DNA of 64,000 nucleotides, taken from positions 124,979,909-125,043,908 of the forward strand of contig NC_067473.1 in assembly GCF_947179515.1 (NCBI RefSeq), in the 5' to 3' direction. This document shows, in pieces, positions 11,246 through 22,378 of this stretch. The notes beneath the pieces were generated by a model, which saw nothing but the letters and a program-made list of their open reading frames with translations, was not told the origin of the DNA and did no database searches. The first letter of the stretch is position 1. Every line of letters starts with the position of its first letter. The translations under genes were made by a program, and so were the position numbers. Origin of the DNA: Apodemus sylvaticus. Its lineage: Eukaryota; Chordata; Mammalia; Rodentia; Muridae.

Positions 11246-11995
11246 TGAGACAGAGAGAGCATTAAATGCCCACAGCAGCCAGACTGGAACAGAATGCATG
11301 GCTCACTCCATTATTAAACAGCGTAAAAGCACACAGGAGAATCACACTTCAGAAAGCAACAAAATAGTGTGGATGAAATTATTTCTTGTTCTGATAAAAT
11401 ATTAAGATATTAAAAAGTAACACTTAAAGAAATCCTAGAAACCACCTCCCCCCCACCACCTCATATTACTTCCTGGTAGAAAAAAAAAACCCATGTAAAT
11501 GAATATATCAAAATTACATTTGGGGATGTTCAGAAAAAAAATTAATCCAGTCTTGGTCTAAAAAGGAAGCGGCCATAAATCTCAGAGAGATAAGAGAGCA
11601 AACTCCAGCTTCCCTTCACAATATTCCCAAACCAAGACCATAGCACTATTGTTGTGCATTTAGCTGTCAATCAAAAGACATGTGCATACTTTGATTCAAC
11701 ACACAAAATCCTGCAAACATCATGTTTATACACATACTTCACATTGATTCCTGCAGATACTTATAAAGAAAATCAAGCTCAAGGATACAACTCCAACCCC
11801 CTCCCAACAAGCCCCCTGTACTCTCGGGAGTTACAGTGGGAGAAAAAGGAAAAGAAAACTTTCTGAATGTTCCAACAGCCCCTCTACCCCAGGCACCCTA
11901 TCAACAAGCTGCTCTCTACTGCCCTCTAGAGGTTTCTGTTATTACAGCACAGAAAGAAAAGGCTTTGCACATGAATGGAAGTAAAATGAATGTTT
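11246..11995. other. Unclassified sequence
   Basis: No gene or repeat recognised. Contains a short C-rich tract (11449-11458) and a short A run near 11480. Confidence 0.4.
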
Positions 11996-13002
11996 AGAGA
12001 GGCTTATACCCCATTTTTTAATAGGGTTATTTGGTTCCCTGGGGTCTAACTTGAGTTCTTTGTATATATTGGATATTAGCCCTCTATTGGATGTAGGATT
12101 GGTGAAGATCTTTTCCCAATTTGTTGGTTGCCGATTTGTCCTTTTGATGGTCTCCTTTGCCTTACAGAAACTTTGTAATTTTATGAGGTCCCATTTGTCA
12201 ATTCTTGATCTTAGAGCATAAGCTATTGGTGTTCTGTTCAGGAACTTTTCCCCAGTGCCTATGTCCTCAAGGGTTTTCCCCAGTTTCTTTTCTATTAGTT
12301 TCAGTGTGACTGGTTTTATGTGGAGGTCCTTGATCCACTTGGAGTTGTACAACCACTATGGAAATCAGTCTGGCGGTTCCTAAGAAAACTGGACATGATA
12401 CTTCCGGAGGATCCTGCTATACCTCTCCTGGGCATATATCCAGAGGATTCCCCAGCATGCAATAAGGACACATGCTCCACTATGTTCATAGCAGCCTTAT
12501 TTATAATAGCCAGAAGCTGGAAAGAACCCAGATATCCCTCTGGAGGAATGGATACAGAAAATGTGGTATATATACACAATGGAGTACTATTCAGCAATTA
12601 AAAACAATGAATTTATGAATTTTTTAGGCAAATGGATGGAACTGGAAAATATCATCCTAAGCGAGGTTAGGATCACAAAATCACAAAAGAATACACATGA
12701 AATGCAAACATTGATAAGTGAATATTAATTAGCCCTGAAGCTCTGAATACTGAAGATACAATTAGCATAACAAATGATTCCCATGAAGAAGGAAGAGGAC
12801 CCTAATCCTGGAAAGGCTTGATCCAGCATTGTAGGGGAGTACCAGGACAGAGAAAAGGGAGAGGGAAAGACAGGAGAATAGATGGAGAGAAGAGGACTTA
12901 TGGGATATATGGGGAGGGGGAAACTGGGGAAGGGGAAAGCTTTTGGATTGTAAACAAAGAATATATAATATATATACATATATGTATAAAGAGAGGCTTA
13001 TA
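11996..13002 (+). mobile_element. L1 insertion with 5' inversion (twin priming), perfect TSD
   Basis: Positions 12009-12347 carry L1 ORF2 in reverse (minus-strand peptide with TLEDIGTGEKFLNRTPIAYA and KLQSFCKAKETIKRTNRQP). Positions 12348-12989 carry the ORF2 C-terminus and 3'UTR forward (PLLGIYPEDSPACNKDT, SKEP-like region, then the UTR). Perfect 13-bp direct repeats AGAGAGGCTTATA (11996-12008 and 12990-13002) enclose both parts, so they entered together. The peptide between KKWG (outer end of the inverted part) and VQPLW (start of the forward part) is absent. The copy at 905-1783 shows at least 47 residues of it. This is the expected twin-priming structure with a junction deletion. Not mobile. 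Confidence 0.96.
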
Positions 13003-14350
13003 AATTCCTCAAGTATTGTGTTAGAGATTCTATACCACAGTTAAGTGCTATTAACCCATACTTTCCCCCCTACAAGGTCTGGTCCACTTCCTGGGATTTA
13101 CATATCTACTAACTGAACACAGCATATATGGATTGTCTTTAAATTAAAAACTACATGTTTGTGCTTCTTTCATTGATCAGAAACTGCAAAACAAGAAATT
13201 ATTTCCAAGATAACAGGGAATGAGGGGGACTATAGTGAACTGCAGAGTTCAGCTATACTGAGAGGGGCGAGATCTAAGTTCTTGATAACTGAGTATATAG
13301 GTCCCAATTTGTATATTATTGTAGAGATCATATGCATCCACCTGTGTGTGTTTGTAAGATAAGCTAGAAAAATAATTGTATATGGAAACTCTATGTTTTC
13401 AATGACACATGACTTCAAACAATGGAAAGGAAGAAGCCATGCCAATCTATTCAATGTATTCACTTCAGCAGAGACGTCTGCTATAATATCGTCTGGAGCA
13501 AAGGCAATCCCAGAGAAAAACGGAAGAAAACCTCATCCATCTCTCGTGCAATGAGATTCATCCTATCAAAAACCCATCTGGCGGGCAGGGACATGCGGCA
13601 GCTGTGGAAATTTGAAGACTGCTTAACTCTTCAACCGGTCCCTTCCTTGGGTGTTTCATCTTAATTTTGAAACAAACAAGTGGCTTTACACGACATATTA
13701 AAGCATAAATAAATCTCTACAACAGTCTGGGCTGCTTCATCCTCTGCCTCTTCAGTCTGCAAGTGTGGGAAACGCACAAACTGGACGATCCCGAGTAAGG
13801 GATGGAGGCTTCCCCTGTTTGTATGAGGCCACTTAATTCTCTCCTAGGAAGGAGCAGCACAGCCAGATTAATACAGCCATTCACGGCCTGATCCCAACTG
13901 TTCCTTTCCCCAATTCTGGTCTGATTTAAACTCCAATCTCCTCCTACTGCTCTAATGGCCCCCCATTTAGGTCCATTTATCTTGTTCATAAATAAGGACA
14001 GGGCCTTGGTTTACTTTCTTCACAGTGGATGGGACAAGGCATGGTGGGAAACAGGCTCTGCTACACATCCTCATAGTCAACACACTGTCTCATCCATGCC
14101 ATCTTGACACTCATTAGCCAAATCACTATTTCAGCAGCACAGAACACGCCATTCTTTTTCCAGTTCAATGGGACCAACCACTGAAGATTCCCACAGGAAG
14201 CAGAACTCCTAAGGTTAAGAAGAGGCCTGGTCCCCTTGGACATACACAAATATTTAATGGAAATCTCCAGGAAGGCTATGTCTAGAATTCTGGAAAAGAA
14301 AAACAAAAATTACTCTTCTGATCATTATAATTCATACAAATGTATTGGTG
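13003..14350. other. Unclassified unique block
   Basis: No repeat recognised over ~1.3 kb. It has more non-simple, CpG-containing sequence than its surroundings (for example about 13480-13640). Frames at 13422-13664, 13717-13989 and 14061-14306 have no recognisable domains, and I do not call exons. Confidence 0.45.
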
Positions 14351-14352
14351 AG

Positions 14353-14402
14353 ATGTGTGTGTGTATGTGTGTGTGTGTGTGTTAGTTCACATGTGTATAT
14401 GG

Positions 14403-14437
<35 letters not shown>

Positions 14438-14601
14438 GATAGATATAAATATAGATATAGATATAGATATAGATATAGAGATAGAGATAGAGATAATATA
14501 GATATAGATATAGTATAGATATAGATATAGTATAGATATAGAGATAGAGACAGAGACAGAGACAGAGACAGAGACAGAGACAGAGATAGAGATAGAGATA
14601 T
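14353..14601. repeat. Compound microsatellite: (GT)n, (GT)n, (GATATA/GAGATA)n, (GAGACA)n
   Basis: Two GT blocks (about 14355-14382 and 14405-14434) are followed by tetra/hexanucleotide arrays: GATATA units, GAGATA units, then about seven GAGACA units (about 14546-14585) and a return to GAGATA. The reverse 79-residue frame is pure repeat translation. Confidence 0.97.
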
Positions 14602-14679
14602 GTTTTAGCATGCGGGACAAGACCAATGTTTAATAGCAGGTGTTTTACTCAATTGTTCTACACTTTAATTTTTGTTTGT

Positions 14680-14848
14680 TATTTATTTTTATTTTACGTG
14701 CACTGCTGTTTTGTTGGCATGCATGTTGGCATTACATCCCCTGGAACTAGAGTTACAGACAGTTGTGAGTTGCCATATTGGTGCCTGAAATTGAACCCAG
14801 GTCCTCTGGAAGGGCATCCAATGCTCTTAACCACTGAGCACTGAGCCT
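14680..14848 (-). repeat. B3/B2 SINE
   Basis: Reverse layout with ACTAGAGTTACAGACAGTTG, then 'gaacccaggtcctctggaa' and CTCTTAACCACTGAGCACTG. Confidence 0.9.
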
Positions 14849-14857
14849 GGACCTATT

Positions 14858-15005
14858 GGGCTGGGGAGAGCTCCAAGGATTCTAGCGTGCCCGCCTCCCT
14901 GGCTCGGAGATTACACTCACATCTCCACGCTGAGCAACTGCAGGAATGCAAACTTAAGTTCCCGTGTTTGTACGGCAAGCACTTCACCAATGAAGCCGTC
15001 TCCAC
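14858..15005 (-). repeat. Diverged B4/RSINE-type SINE
   Basis: Reverse layout ending in CGGCAAGCACTTCACCAATG plus 'aagccgtctcc', after a decayed B1-like half (14880-14950). Abuts the previous reverse SINE. Confidence 0.6.
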
Positions 15006-15037
15006 ATACAAAAGAAGATTCTTAAAAATATGACCAG

Positions 15038-15620
15038 GATGGTGTCCTTTGCCTTACAGAAACTTTGTAATTTTATGAGGTCCCATTCGTCAATTCTTGA
15101 TCTTAGAGCATAAGCTATTAGTATTCTGTTCGGGAACTTTCCCCCTGTACTGATGTCCTCAGGGTCTTCCCCAGTTTTCTTCTATTAGTTTCAGTGTATC
15201 TGGCTTTATGTGGAGGTCCTTGGAGTTGAGCTAAACAATGAATTCATGAAATTCTTAGACAAATGGATGGAGGGGGAGAACATCATACAAAGTGAGGTTT
15301 CCCAGTCTTAAAAGATCACTCATAGTATGCACTCACTGATAAGCAGATATTAGCCTAGAAACTTGGAATACCCAAGACATAATCCACATATCAAATGATG
15401 GCCAAGAAGAAGGAAGGAGTGGCCCCTGGTTCTGGAAAGGCTCAGTGCAGCAGTGGAGGGCAATACCAGAACAGGGAAGTGGAAAGGGGTGGATGGGGGA
15501 ACAAGGGGAAGGAAGAGGGCTTATGGGACTTTTGAGGAGTGGGGAGCCAGGAAAGGGGAAATTATTTGAAATGTAAATAAAAAAATATCGAATAAAAACA
15601 AAATAAAAAAATTAAAAAAA
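15038..15620 (+). mobile_element. Second L1 insertion with 5' inversion (twin priming)
   Basis: 15038-15232 is L1 ORF2 DNA in reverse, homologous to 12145-12347. 15232-15615 is forward L1: end of ORF2 (ACAATGAATTCATGAAATTC), 3'UTR with GTGGCCCCTGGTTCTGGAAA, and a long degenerate A-rich tail (15577-15620). The inverted part also lacks about 9 bp between two CTTG words. I could not find a convincing target duplication. The L1 is truncated and dead. Confidence 0.92.
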
Positions 15621-15624
15621 AGAC

Positions 15625-16080
15625 ACAAAACTGAATTAAAGACCTGTGGATGTATTTCAACTTCCACATATTTCTCATCAAATCCTCCTTACCGGGTTGT
15701 GTTAGAATCCTGTCCTTTAATTTCTCCCTCAAAAATGAAAGGGGCCTTGCAAACTCCTTTTGTCTTAAAAAAATCCACTTCCAGTTTATATATCACTGTC
15801 TTCAATTTTTCTAATAATAGACAGACAGGAACTACATATTCTCTGGGTTTCTAACTTCTAAGTGGGTCCAGTCTGGTCTATGGAGCATATGTCTGAGGAA
15901 ACATTTCTTTCTTCAAAACCAGGAAGGCACATCCATGGGCTGAAGACCTGAAGCACCTGATCTGACAACCCTACCACTCCTCAGGACTGCTTGCTGCCTT
16001 GGGACTTAAGATCCTGTGGCTCATCTGCAGGGAAGGAGGGAGGATTTGAGAAGGGTAGGTAACAAGGCCAAATCAATCAA
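15625..16080. other. Unclassified unique sequence
   Basis: No feature recognised. Confidence 0.4.
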
Positions 16081-16081
16081 T

Positions 16082-16084
<3 letters not shown>

Positions 16085-16144
<60 letters not shown>

Positions 16145-16160
16145 ACACACACACACACAC
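16085..16160. repeat. (TC)n-(CA)n compound microsatellite
   Basis: About 58 bases of TC (16085-16142) pass directly into about 17 bases of CA. The polypurine-polypyrimidine part is a potential triplex (H-DNA) former. Confidence 0.97.
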
Positions 16161-16164
16161 CAGA

Positions 16165-17450
16165 TAAAATGTGTCAATTAAAAACAAGGAGCAGAGCTCA
16201 TTAGCCTGCTGTCCAACACTATCACAGCTACACATGGCGAGTGGGGTGGGAGTGGGTGAAGACGAAATCTGAGGTGCCATTTAAAAAGGTAGAAAGACAC
16301 ATGGATACACATCATTAGCCCATGAACCAGCAGCCTCATCAGGTCTCCTAAAATTAGACTGGGCATGTACTTACAACTCGCCAATATACAAGGGAAAACT
16401 CAGAATAAGCAATCACGTTCTCTCAGAAACAAAACAAAATAAAACAACCCTCCTGTTCACCTCCCTCCCTTGGTGCTTTAGGCCACCATTTCTCACTGCA
16501 GCACTCAAGAGTTTACATCACAGGCTTCCCTGCAACAGCACAGATTGTGTAGACAGCCTCAGAGAGGACTGAGAAAGGCTTTCTTTCGCATGGTTGCTTA
16601 TCCAAAGCTTTAGACAGGAGTGCACACCTTGTTCACACAAGTTCTCCCCAACAGACACAACCACAGAGAAAAATAAACAACAATTTCTCTTTCTGCACTC
16701 TGTGAGGAAAGGCTGTGAATCAGCTTCCCCTGCAAGTGACCGTTTAGGCATGTGGTAGCAGGGTTCAGAAGAATGCTGACAATATTTGAGAGCTGGACGC
16801 TGTGCATTACAAACATACATCACTCTATCCAATGCAGGACTTGCAGGGAGCTTCCTACAATGTCTATCCCCTGGAAACTAGTCCTGAGAGCCATTAATAG
16901 GTGTGTCCAAAGGTCACATCCACAGAGAGCTGAGAAGGCCGGGGTCTAGGAGGCCCTAATCCAAACCCTGCTTCTAATTACTATGCTCACTGCCTCTGAC
17001 TGAAAAGTATTTCTAAGGCAAAGGAGTCCTGTTACACTGAAGCATCTCCAGGGTCTCAGGAAGGACACTAAGACAGTAGGGAGAAGAGGAGACAAAGGAA
17101 ATTGCTATGGATTAGTTTGCAGCAATTCTGAAGCTGTTTTCAGCTAGGACCAACAGACAGTTTGTGAGCTTAAGCTTCTGTAAAACCACCACTCTTAAGC
17201 TACTAAAATTAGGCTGTGAAAAAAGTCTTCCCTGATGTGAACCTCTTAGGAATACATTGCTGAGAAAAATCCAGCTCCAAATACATTGTGTGTGCATTCT
17301 GATAGACAAACTTCTGCCTTTCCTCACTTAAGTTGTTTAATTTCTCCAAAGGGTTTCAGATTTATTGCTTCTGTGAGGAAGAAGATTTCTGTGGAATCTT
17401 TGAAAGACAGAATAAAATTAATAACAGCTAGGGAATTTCCTTTTTAAAAA
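16165..17450. other. Unclassified unique sequence
   Basis: No gene or repeat recognised over ~1.3 kb. A 104-residue reverse frame (16518-16832) lacks recognisable features. Confidence 0.45.
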
Positions 17451-17453
17451 AAT

Positions 17454-17622
17454 TGTGTTGTTGTTGTTGTTGAGGAATGCACACACTACAGTGGAGGTCA
17501 GAGCAGTGCTGTGGAGCCAGTTCTTTCCTTGACCTTTGCATAGTTTCCACGGACTGAACTCAGGTCATCAGGTTTGCCTAACAAGCATCTTTTCTGGCTA
17601 AACCATTCTGCCAGCCCTTGCA
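17454..17622 (-). repeat. B3-type SINE preceded by (TTG)n
   Basis: A (TTG)5-6 tract (17454-17472) precedes a reverse tRNA-type SINE with GTGGAGGTCAGAGCAGTGCT, GAACTCAGGTCATCAGGTTT and a decayed 'gctaaaccattctgccagccc' head. Confidence 0.8.
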
Positions 17623-17860
17623 CTATTTCTTAAATGAACATTTTGGACTCCACTATGCAAACAGGCTCAAAAACTAGTTAGAACCAGACAGACCTTGTAC
17701 TCCTAACCAACTATGGAGTCTATAGCTCTACCAAAATACAGAATAGAAGCTGTCACCCTTGCTTTATTTATTAAGCTACATGCTGATGGGCACATTATAT
17801 GATATAAAAATGCCCTCATATTTGGCTCCTTCAGTTACTGCAACAATATTTAAAATTTAC

Positions 17861-18093
17861 AAAAGAATTTAAAAACCGGGGCTAGAGAGATGGCTCAGCG
17901 GGTAAGAGCACCGACTGCTCTACCAAAGGTCATGAGTTCAAATCCCAGCACCCATATGGTGGCTCACAACCATCTGTAAAGAGATCTAACACCCTCTTCT
18001 GGTGTTTGAAGACAGATACAGTATACTTACATATAATAAATAAATCAATAAATAAATATCTTTAAATAGTATAAAAAAAAGAATTTAAAAACC
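17861..18093 (+). repeat. B2 SINE with perfect 17-bp target-site duplication
   Basis: A near-consensus B2: GGGGCTAGAGAGATGGCTCA, AGCGGGTAAGAGCACCGACT, TTCAAATCCCAGCACCCATA, and an AATAAATAAAT-rich tail with polyadenylation-like motifs. Perfect direct repeats AAAAGAATTTAAAAACC (17861-17877 and 18077-18093) bound it. A/B-box promoter regions look intact. Confidence 0.97.
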
Positions 18094-18160
18094 TACAGCG
18101 GAGTGGTTCTATCTTCTATGAGCTATAACAGGGAGAGCTTTGACAAGGACATACTGAAAC

Positions 18161-18163
<3 letters not shown>

Positions 18164-18200
<37 letters not shown>

Positions 18201-18215
18201 TGTGTGTGTGTGTGT
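18164..18215. repeat. (GT)n microsatellite
   Basis: About 52 bases of GT with one phase slip (GTGGTG at about 18191-18196). Confidence 0.97.
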
Positions 18216-18239
18216 TGGGTGGGGTATGTACACACAGTG

Positions 18240-18470
18240 AAACCAGAGGCTGACACTGGGTGCGTTCCGTAGTCACTGCAGATGAGGTTACTGATTGACT
18301 GGCTCAGCTGGCTGGCCAGTGGGCTCCAGACAGACATCTCTCTGACTCTCATAAACTAACAACCACAGGCATACGCTGCTGTGGCTGCCTCCGCATGGGT
18401 GCTCGGGATCATAACTCAGATACTTAAAGTTTGCACAGCAATTACGCACTGAGCCATTTCTCCTTCTACA
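18240..18470 (-). repeat. B4-type SINE
   Basis: Reverse B4 layout: GAGGCTGACACTGGGTGCGT, 'ctggctcagctggctggccagtgggctccag', then a B1-like part and the reverse head with TACGCACTGAGCCATTTCTC. The preceding GT array is the element's terminal simple repeat. Confidence 0.85.
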
Positions 18471-18479
18471 GAAGGGATT

Positions 18480-19735
18480 TTTTTTTTCATCAGCGTTTCT
18501 ATATAGAACAAAATTAAGTGGTTCTAATGCCAGGGAAGACACCCCAAGACCATTTTATGTTATATAAATCAGTGGACAATATTCTATTTGGTGATGTAAA
18601 TTTTTATACACAAACAGAAACCTTCCTTCACCAAGGATATTCAAAGTTTAGAATACAAACACACATAAAGATTCTATCCAAGCTTGTTTAATAAGTTTGT
18701 GGAAACTCTTTTCTCTGGGGAGATGTGTGTCTATCCATTCCTTATAGGGCTCCAATGACGACAAAGCAAAGAATGAATACACCAAACTCCAACGTAAGGA
18801 ACCACTGGACTTACTGGGTTTACTTACAGCACACAGGTGAGGGGTTATTCATAGCAGCACAACAAAGTGGAAGCAGCCACACCTCTGATCAGTCCCATCT
18901 CGGTGGAGGATGACATCCTCATAATTGCACAGATGGAGCCCTCCTTCAGTTACCCTACCACAGTCTATGTATTTTAGTGCTTCCCAAGACAATGAGGCCA
19001 CATACAACTGGAGCAGAATTACACACAGTTGACCAGAAGGTGTGAGAGAACTACCAGAATCCCAAGTAAGTCCAGGAGGCCCCCTCAACCTCCATTTTCT
19101 ATGAGGGAACATCAGCAGCCAACCAGTTGATCTGGGGGTCACCTGCAAACAGTCACAGCTGTTCTGATGCAGATGGCTGTTAACTTGAAGGATAGCATTC
19201 TATGACAAATGCTCATGACTTATTTCAACTTCTTATTCATTCAGTAAAAATCTAGTAAGTTCATGGCCTGAACTTGGTATCTAGTAACAGGTACAGCAGA
19301 GAGGAGGTGCGACCTTGGCGAAGCATTGTGTTCAGATTACACTGAATGAAGTCTGGAAAATAGATAACAGAGTCTGCATTATGAAGCTCCCGCTGCCCTT
19401 GCTTATCTGTGCAAGGAAATATGGCATTCATGAATATTTACATCAAAATGCTTACAACTGTGCAACATTTAACATTTCATCAAATGCAAGAAGAACAAAG
19501 GCTTTCTTCAAAGGCTTCTGCTGTTGAACAGCAAAACCTCACAACAGTAAGCGTGAGCATCACATGTGGACTGTAGGCATTTACCAAGTACCATGCCTAA
19601 TAGTTTACATCACTCTCAAGACATAACTCTTAGATACCTTGAGCCTGGGTTTTCATACATGTCCACTTTTTCCTTCTTTATAGAAATTCAACCATTCCCA
19701 GAACACTCTTCTAATTTCAGTAAACTTTTATACAG
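18480..19735. other. Unclassified unique sequence
   Basis: No gene recognised. A 99-residue reverse frame (18849-19148) lacks features. Around 19565-19640 there is a faint MIR-like 'accaagtaccatgcc' word, too weak to call. Confidence 0.4.
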
Positions 19736-19739
19736 AGAC

Positions 19740-20238
19740 CAGGGAAAGATGGTGATGCCAGATGTTTCAGGGCAGGTGGCTTTGGGGTTCTACCATTTTG
19801 GTATACCTTACATTGGGTTGGCCCAATGCTGCTTATATTCTAATGCTAATTTGGGGCCCCCAGGATTGGTTACCCCAAAGTCAAGAGAGTCTACATGTAA
19901 GATACTGAGTGACCCTGCCCCCAGTTAACTGTGATTGGGAAATAAAGATGCCAACAACCAATAGCTGGGCAGAAGAGACATTGGTAATTTGAGGTTTGTG
20001 GGCTTGGAGAAGACAGGGAGAAGGGAAGGAGGAGGAGGGAATAGAATAAAGGAAGAACTTGCAGGAGAGAAGGGAGGAGGGAGAACAGCAGAGGAATAGA
20101 GAGGAGGGCGTGGCAAATTAGAGCGAGGAGCAGCACAGATGAAACACAGTAATCTTTCGGAGTTATCTTTAGGAAAGTAGATTTTAACAGCATGGTGGGT
20201 AGGCGGCTGCCCAGCTATAGTGTATTGTAAATATAAAG

Positions 20239-20240
<2 letters not shown>
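19740..20240 (+). repeat. Probable rodent LTR
   Basis: Carries ACTGTGATTGGGAAATAAAG (AATAAA signal context) followed by CCAATAGCTGGGCAGAAGAG, a purine-rich stretch and CGGCTGCCCAGCTATAGTGT. This resembles a common mouse LTR-like repeat. Subfamily and exact ends are not determined, and no retroviral genes are present. Confidence 0.5.

Positions 20241-20241
<1 letters not shown>

Positions 20242-20297
<56 letters not shown>
20242..20297. repeat. (GT)28 microsatellite
   Basis: Fifty-six uninterrupted bases of GT, directly after the LTR-like element. Confidence 0.98.
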
Positions 20298-20299
<2 letters not shown>

Positions 20300-20568
20300 C
20301 ATCTGGGAACTCAATAACCAAAGGCAGGGTAAAAACCCTGTGCTGGTATTTTAAATTATTTTTTTACTACAAACCATGAATTGGTCACATGCTCTTGGTT
20401 GGGCACATTCCATAAACTGAGCCTCTCTGCCCTCCTCCGTGAAGGAAGATCCCAAGCTCTATGCAGAATGACCCAGAGAATTAATGAAATACGGGTGCAA
20501 ATTGGTGTATGTCCATCTGGGGAAGCAGCAAAAAAATGAACACTGACCTTATTCAAGATGTAAGCTAC

Positions 20569-20690
20569 AGCCACACAGCTTCATGCCCCACCCCAAACCT
20601 GGTGAACTCACTTTGGATGAACTGTCCCAGCCACAGGGCTTCATGCCCCACCCCAGCCCTCACAAATTCACCTTGGGTGAACTGTCCCAG
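20569..20690. repeat. 60-bp tandem duplication (2 copies)
   Basis: Unit 1 (20569-20628) and unit 2 (20629-20690) share GCTTCATGCCCCACCCCA and GAACTGTCCCAG at a spacing of exactly 60 bp, with about a dozen substitutions between them. Confidence 0.93.
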
Positions 20691-22065
20691 CTCTATCTGA
20701 TTTTCACTGGATTCTGCTGAATCCACTGGGTCTACTTTTCTATCTCTGCATCTGTGAGGACCTACAGCATTTGTCAAACTATCAATCAGAAATGTAGGAA
20801 AACAGCCCCAAGAAGCTGCTGTTAACTGAAGAGACCTGATGATCAACAATATGTCTGGGAAATGTTTGTAAACAAACTCTAAAAATACATCTGCCCAAAC
20901 GAGAAAGTCTGAAAACAGATCTGAAAAGTAGCTTTTCTAAGGGAGTATAATATAGGAGACAAGGTAAAATGGGCCTTTTGTATAGGTTTTTATAAATCAC
21001 CTACGAAAAATAGAGACAGATTCCTTCATGGACTTATAACTCACGAGATCTGCGCTTCCTCAGACGTCGGACACAGAATCTATTAGTACTCCTCCTGAGA
21101 TCATCAGTTAGCATAAAAACCATTATCCTGTTCATTCCCACTACAGAAAGGTCTGTCCTTTCAAAATGCATTCATCTGTTCAACTGTATGTCAAGTTTTT
21201 ACTGTGTGCTAGGTACTGTAAAATAAGAAAATTTAGAAGCTTCTTAAGAATGTGTCTACCCAGCTCTTCACATCCCACCAACATCCTAATTAGCCAGGGA
21301 GTAAATACTTCTGAAACAAGTCCATGCCTCTGCTAATATTTTAAAAGTCTTTAGAATTGTCTATTCACTTCACTGTAGCTTTTGTTACGATAATTGTTTT
21401 TCTCTATCTAGGGAATATTTAATATATATTCCTTTTGTGTGAGTTCTCAAATTCTGAGGAATGATAGAAGAAAGTCTGGGAACAATTAGATTACATACAA
21501 TGACAACATACGAATTCACAAAGATGAAGTTAAGCATATGGCAGCTTGTCCGTCCACTAGCAGCAAACAGAACCTCAAATAAGGAAACTCGCTGGATGAC
21601 TTTTTTTCAAAGACTCTTTCAAAATGCTCAGTTACACATCAGTTTTCAGAAGAGGCCAAAAGGATCTTCTGTGTCTCAGTGACAACAGAGTCAATATGGG
21701 AAGTGAAGGCAGAAAACCTTCATGGTGGGCTTTTCTTTGCCAGGGTTTTTCAGATAGTTTTCACATATTAGCATTAAAGTCTGCCCATACAAGAGAATGG
21801 GAAATTCAGAGCAGAGATGAACATTCTGTAATCCAGCCCAGTGTCCTCCAAACCACACCATGTGGAACCAGTCTACATGAGTGCCCGTCACTAGCTTCTG
21901 CCTAATTCAGATGCAATGACCAGCCTAGCTGGTGTTCAACTCATGCTTACTGTCTACTGAATGACTGGAATGGAGAAACAGTGTAGACAGGAGACCATGG
22001 ATAAAGGTGGTATTGGTACCGGCTCGTAATGAATGAGACAGATAAGAAATGCTTTTACTAAATAT
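20691..22065. other. Unclassified unique sequence
   Basis: Almost free of recognisable repeats for ~1.4 kb. About 21175-21225 (GTTTTTACTGTGTGCTAGGT) resembles the 'tactgtgtgccaggcactgt' opening of an ancient mammalian repeat, at low confidence. Confidence 0.45.
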
Positions 22066-22069
22066 TGTT

Positions 22070-22252
22070 CTTAAACTTTATGTGTAAGTATAAAGGGCCT
22101 AAGTGAATACATGACGTTTGCAGGCCAGAGAGGATGTTGGCTCCCTTGGAACTGGAGTTAGATCGCTGTGAGCTGCCACATGGGTGCTGGGACCCAAACC
22201 CAGGTCCACTACAAGAGCAGCGAGTACTCTTACCCATCTTTCCAGGACCATG
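22070..22252 (-). repeat. B3/B2 SINE
   Basis: Reverse layout with CCTTGGAACTGGAGTTAGAT, 'gtgagctgccacatgggtgctggga' and a diverged head 'actcttacccatctttccagg'. Confidence 0.88.
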
Positions 22253-22378
22253 ACACAACATTTTCAGCAGCTCACTATATTGATGCAAATATTCCCACCT
22301 CACAGAGAAATGTTCAGGACAAAAGGCTAAAGAAAGAAAGTGAAGTGTGGACTATATAGACTCTATGATCTCAACGTC

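Noticed and set aside
17861..18093. Possible tRNA gene from A/B-box-like words
   Set aside because: It is a B2 SINE with a TSD; no cloverleaf tRNA 3' half.
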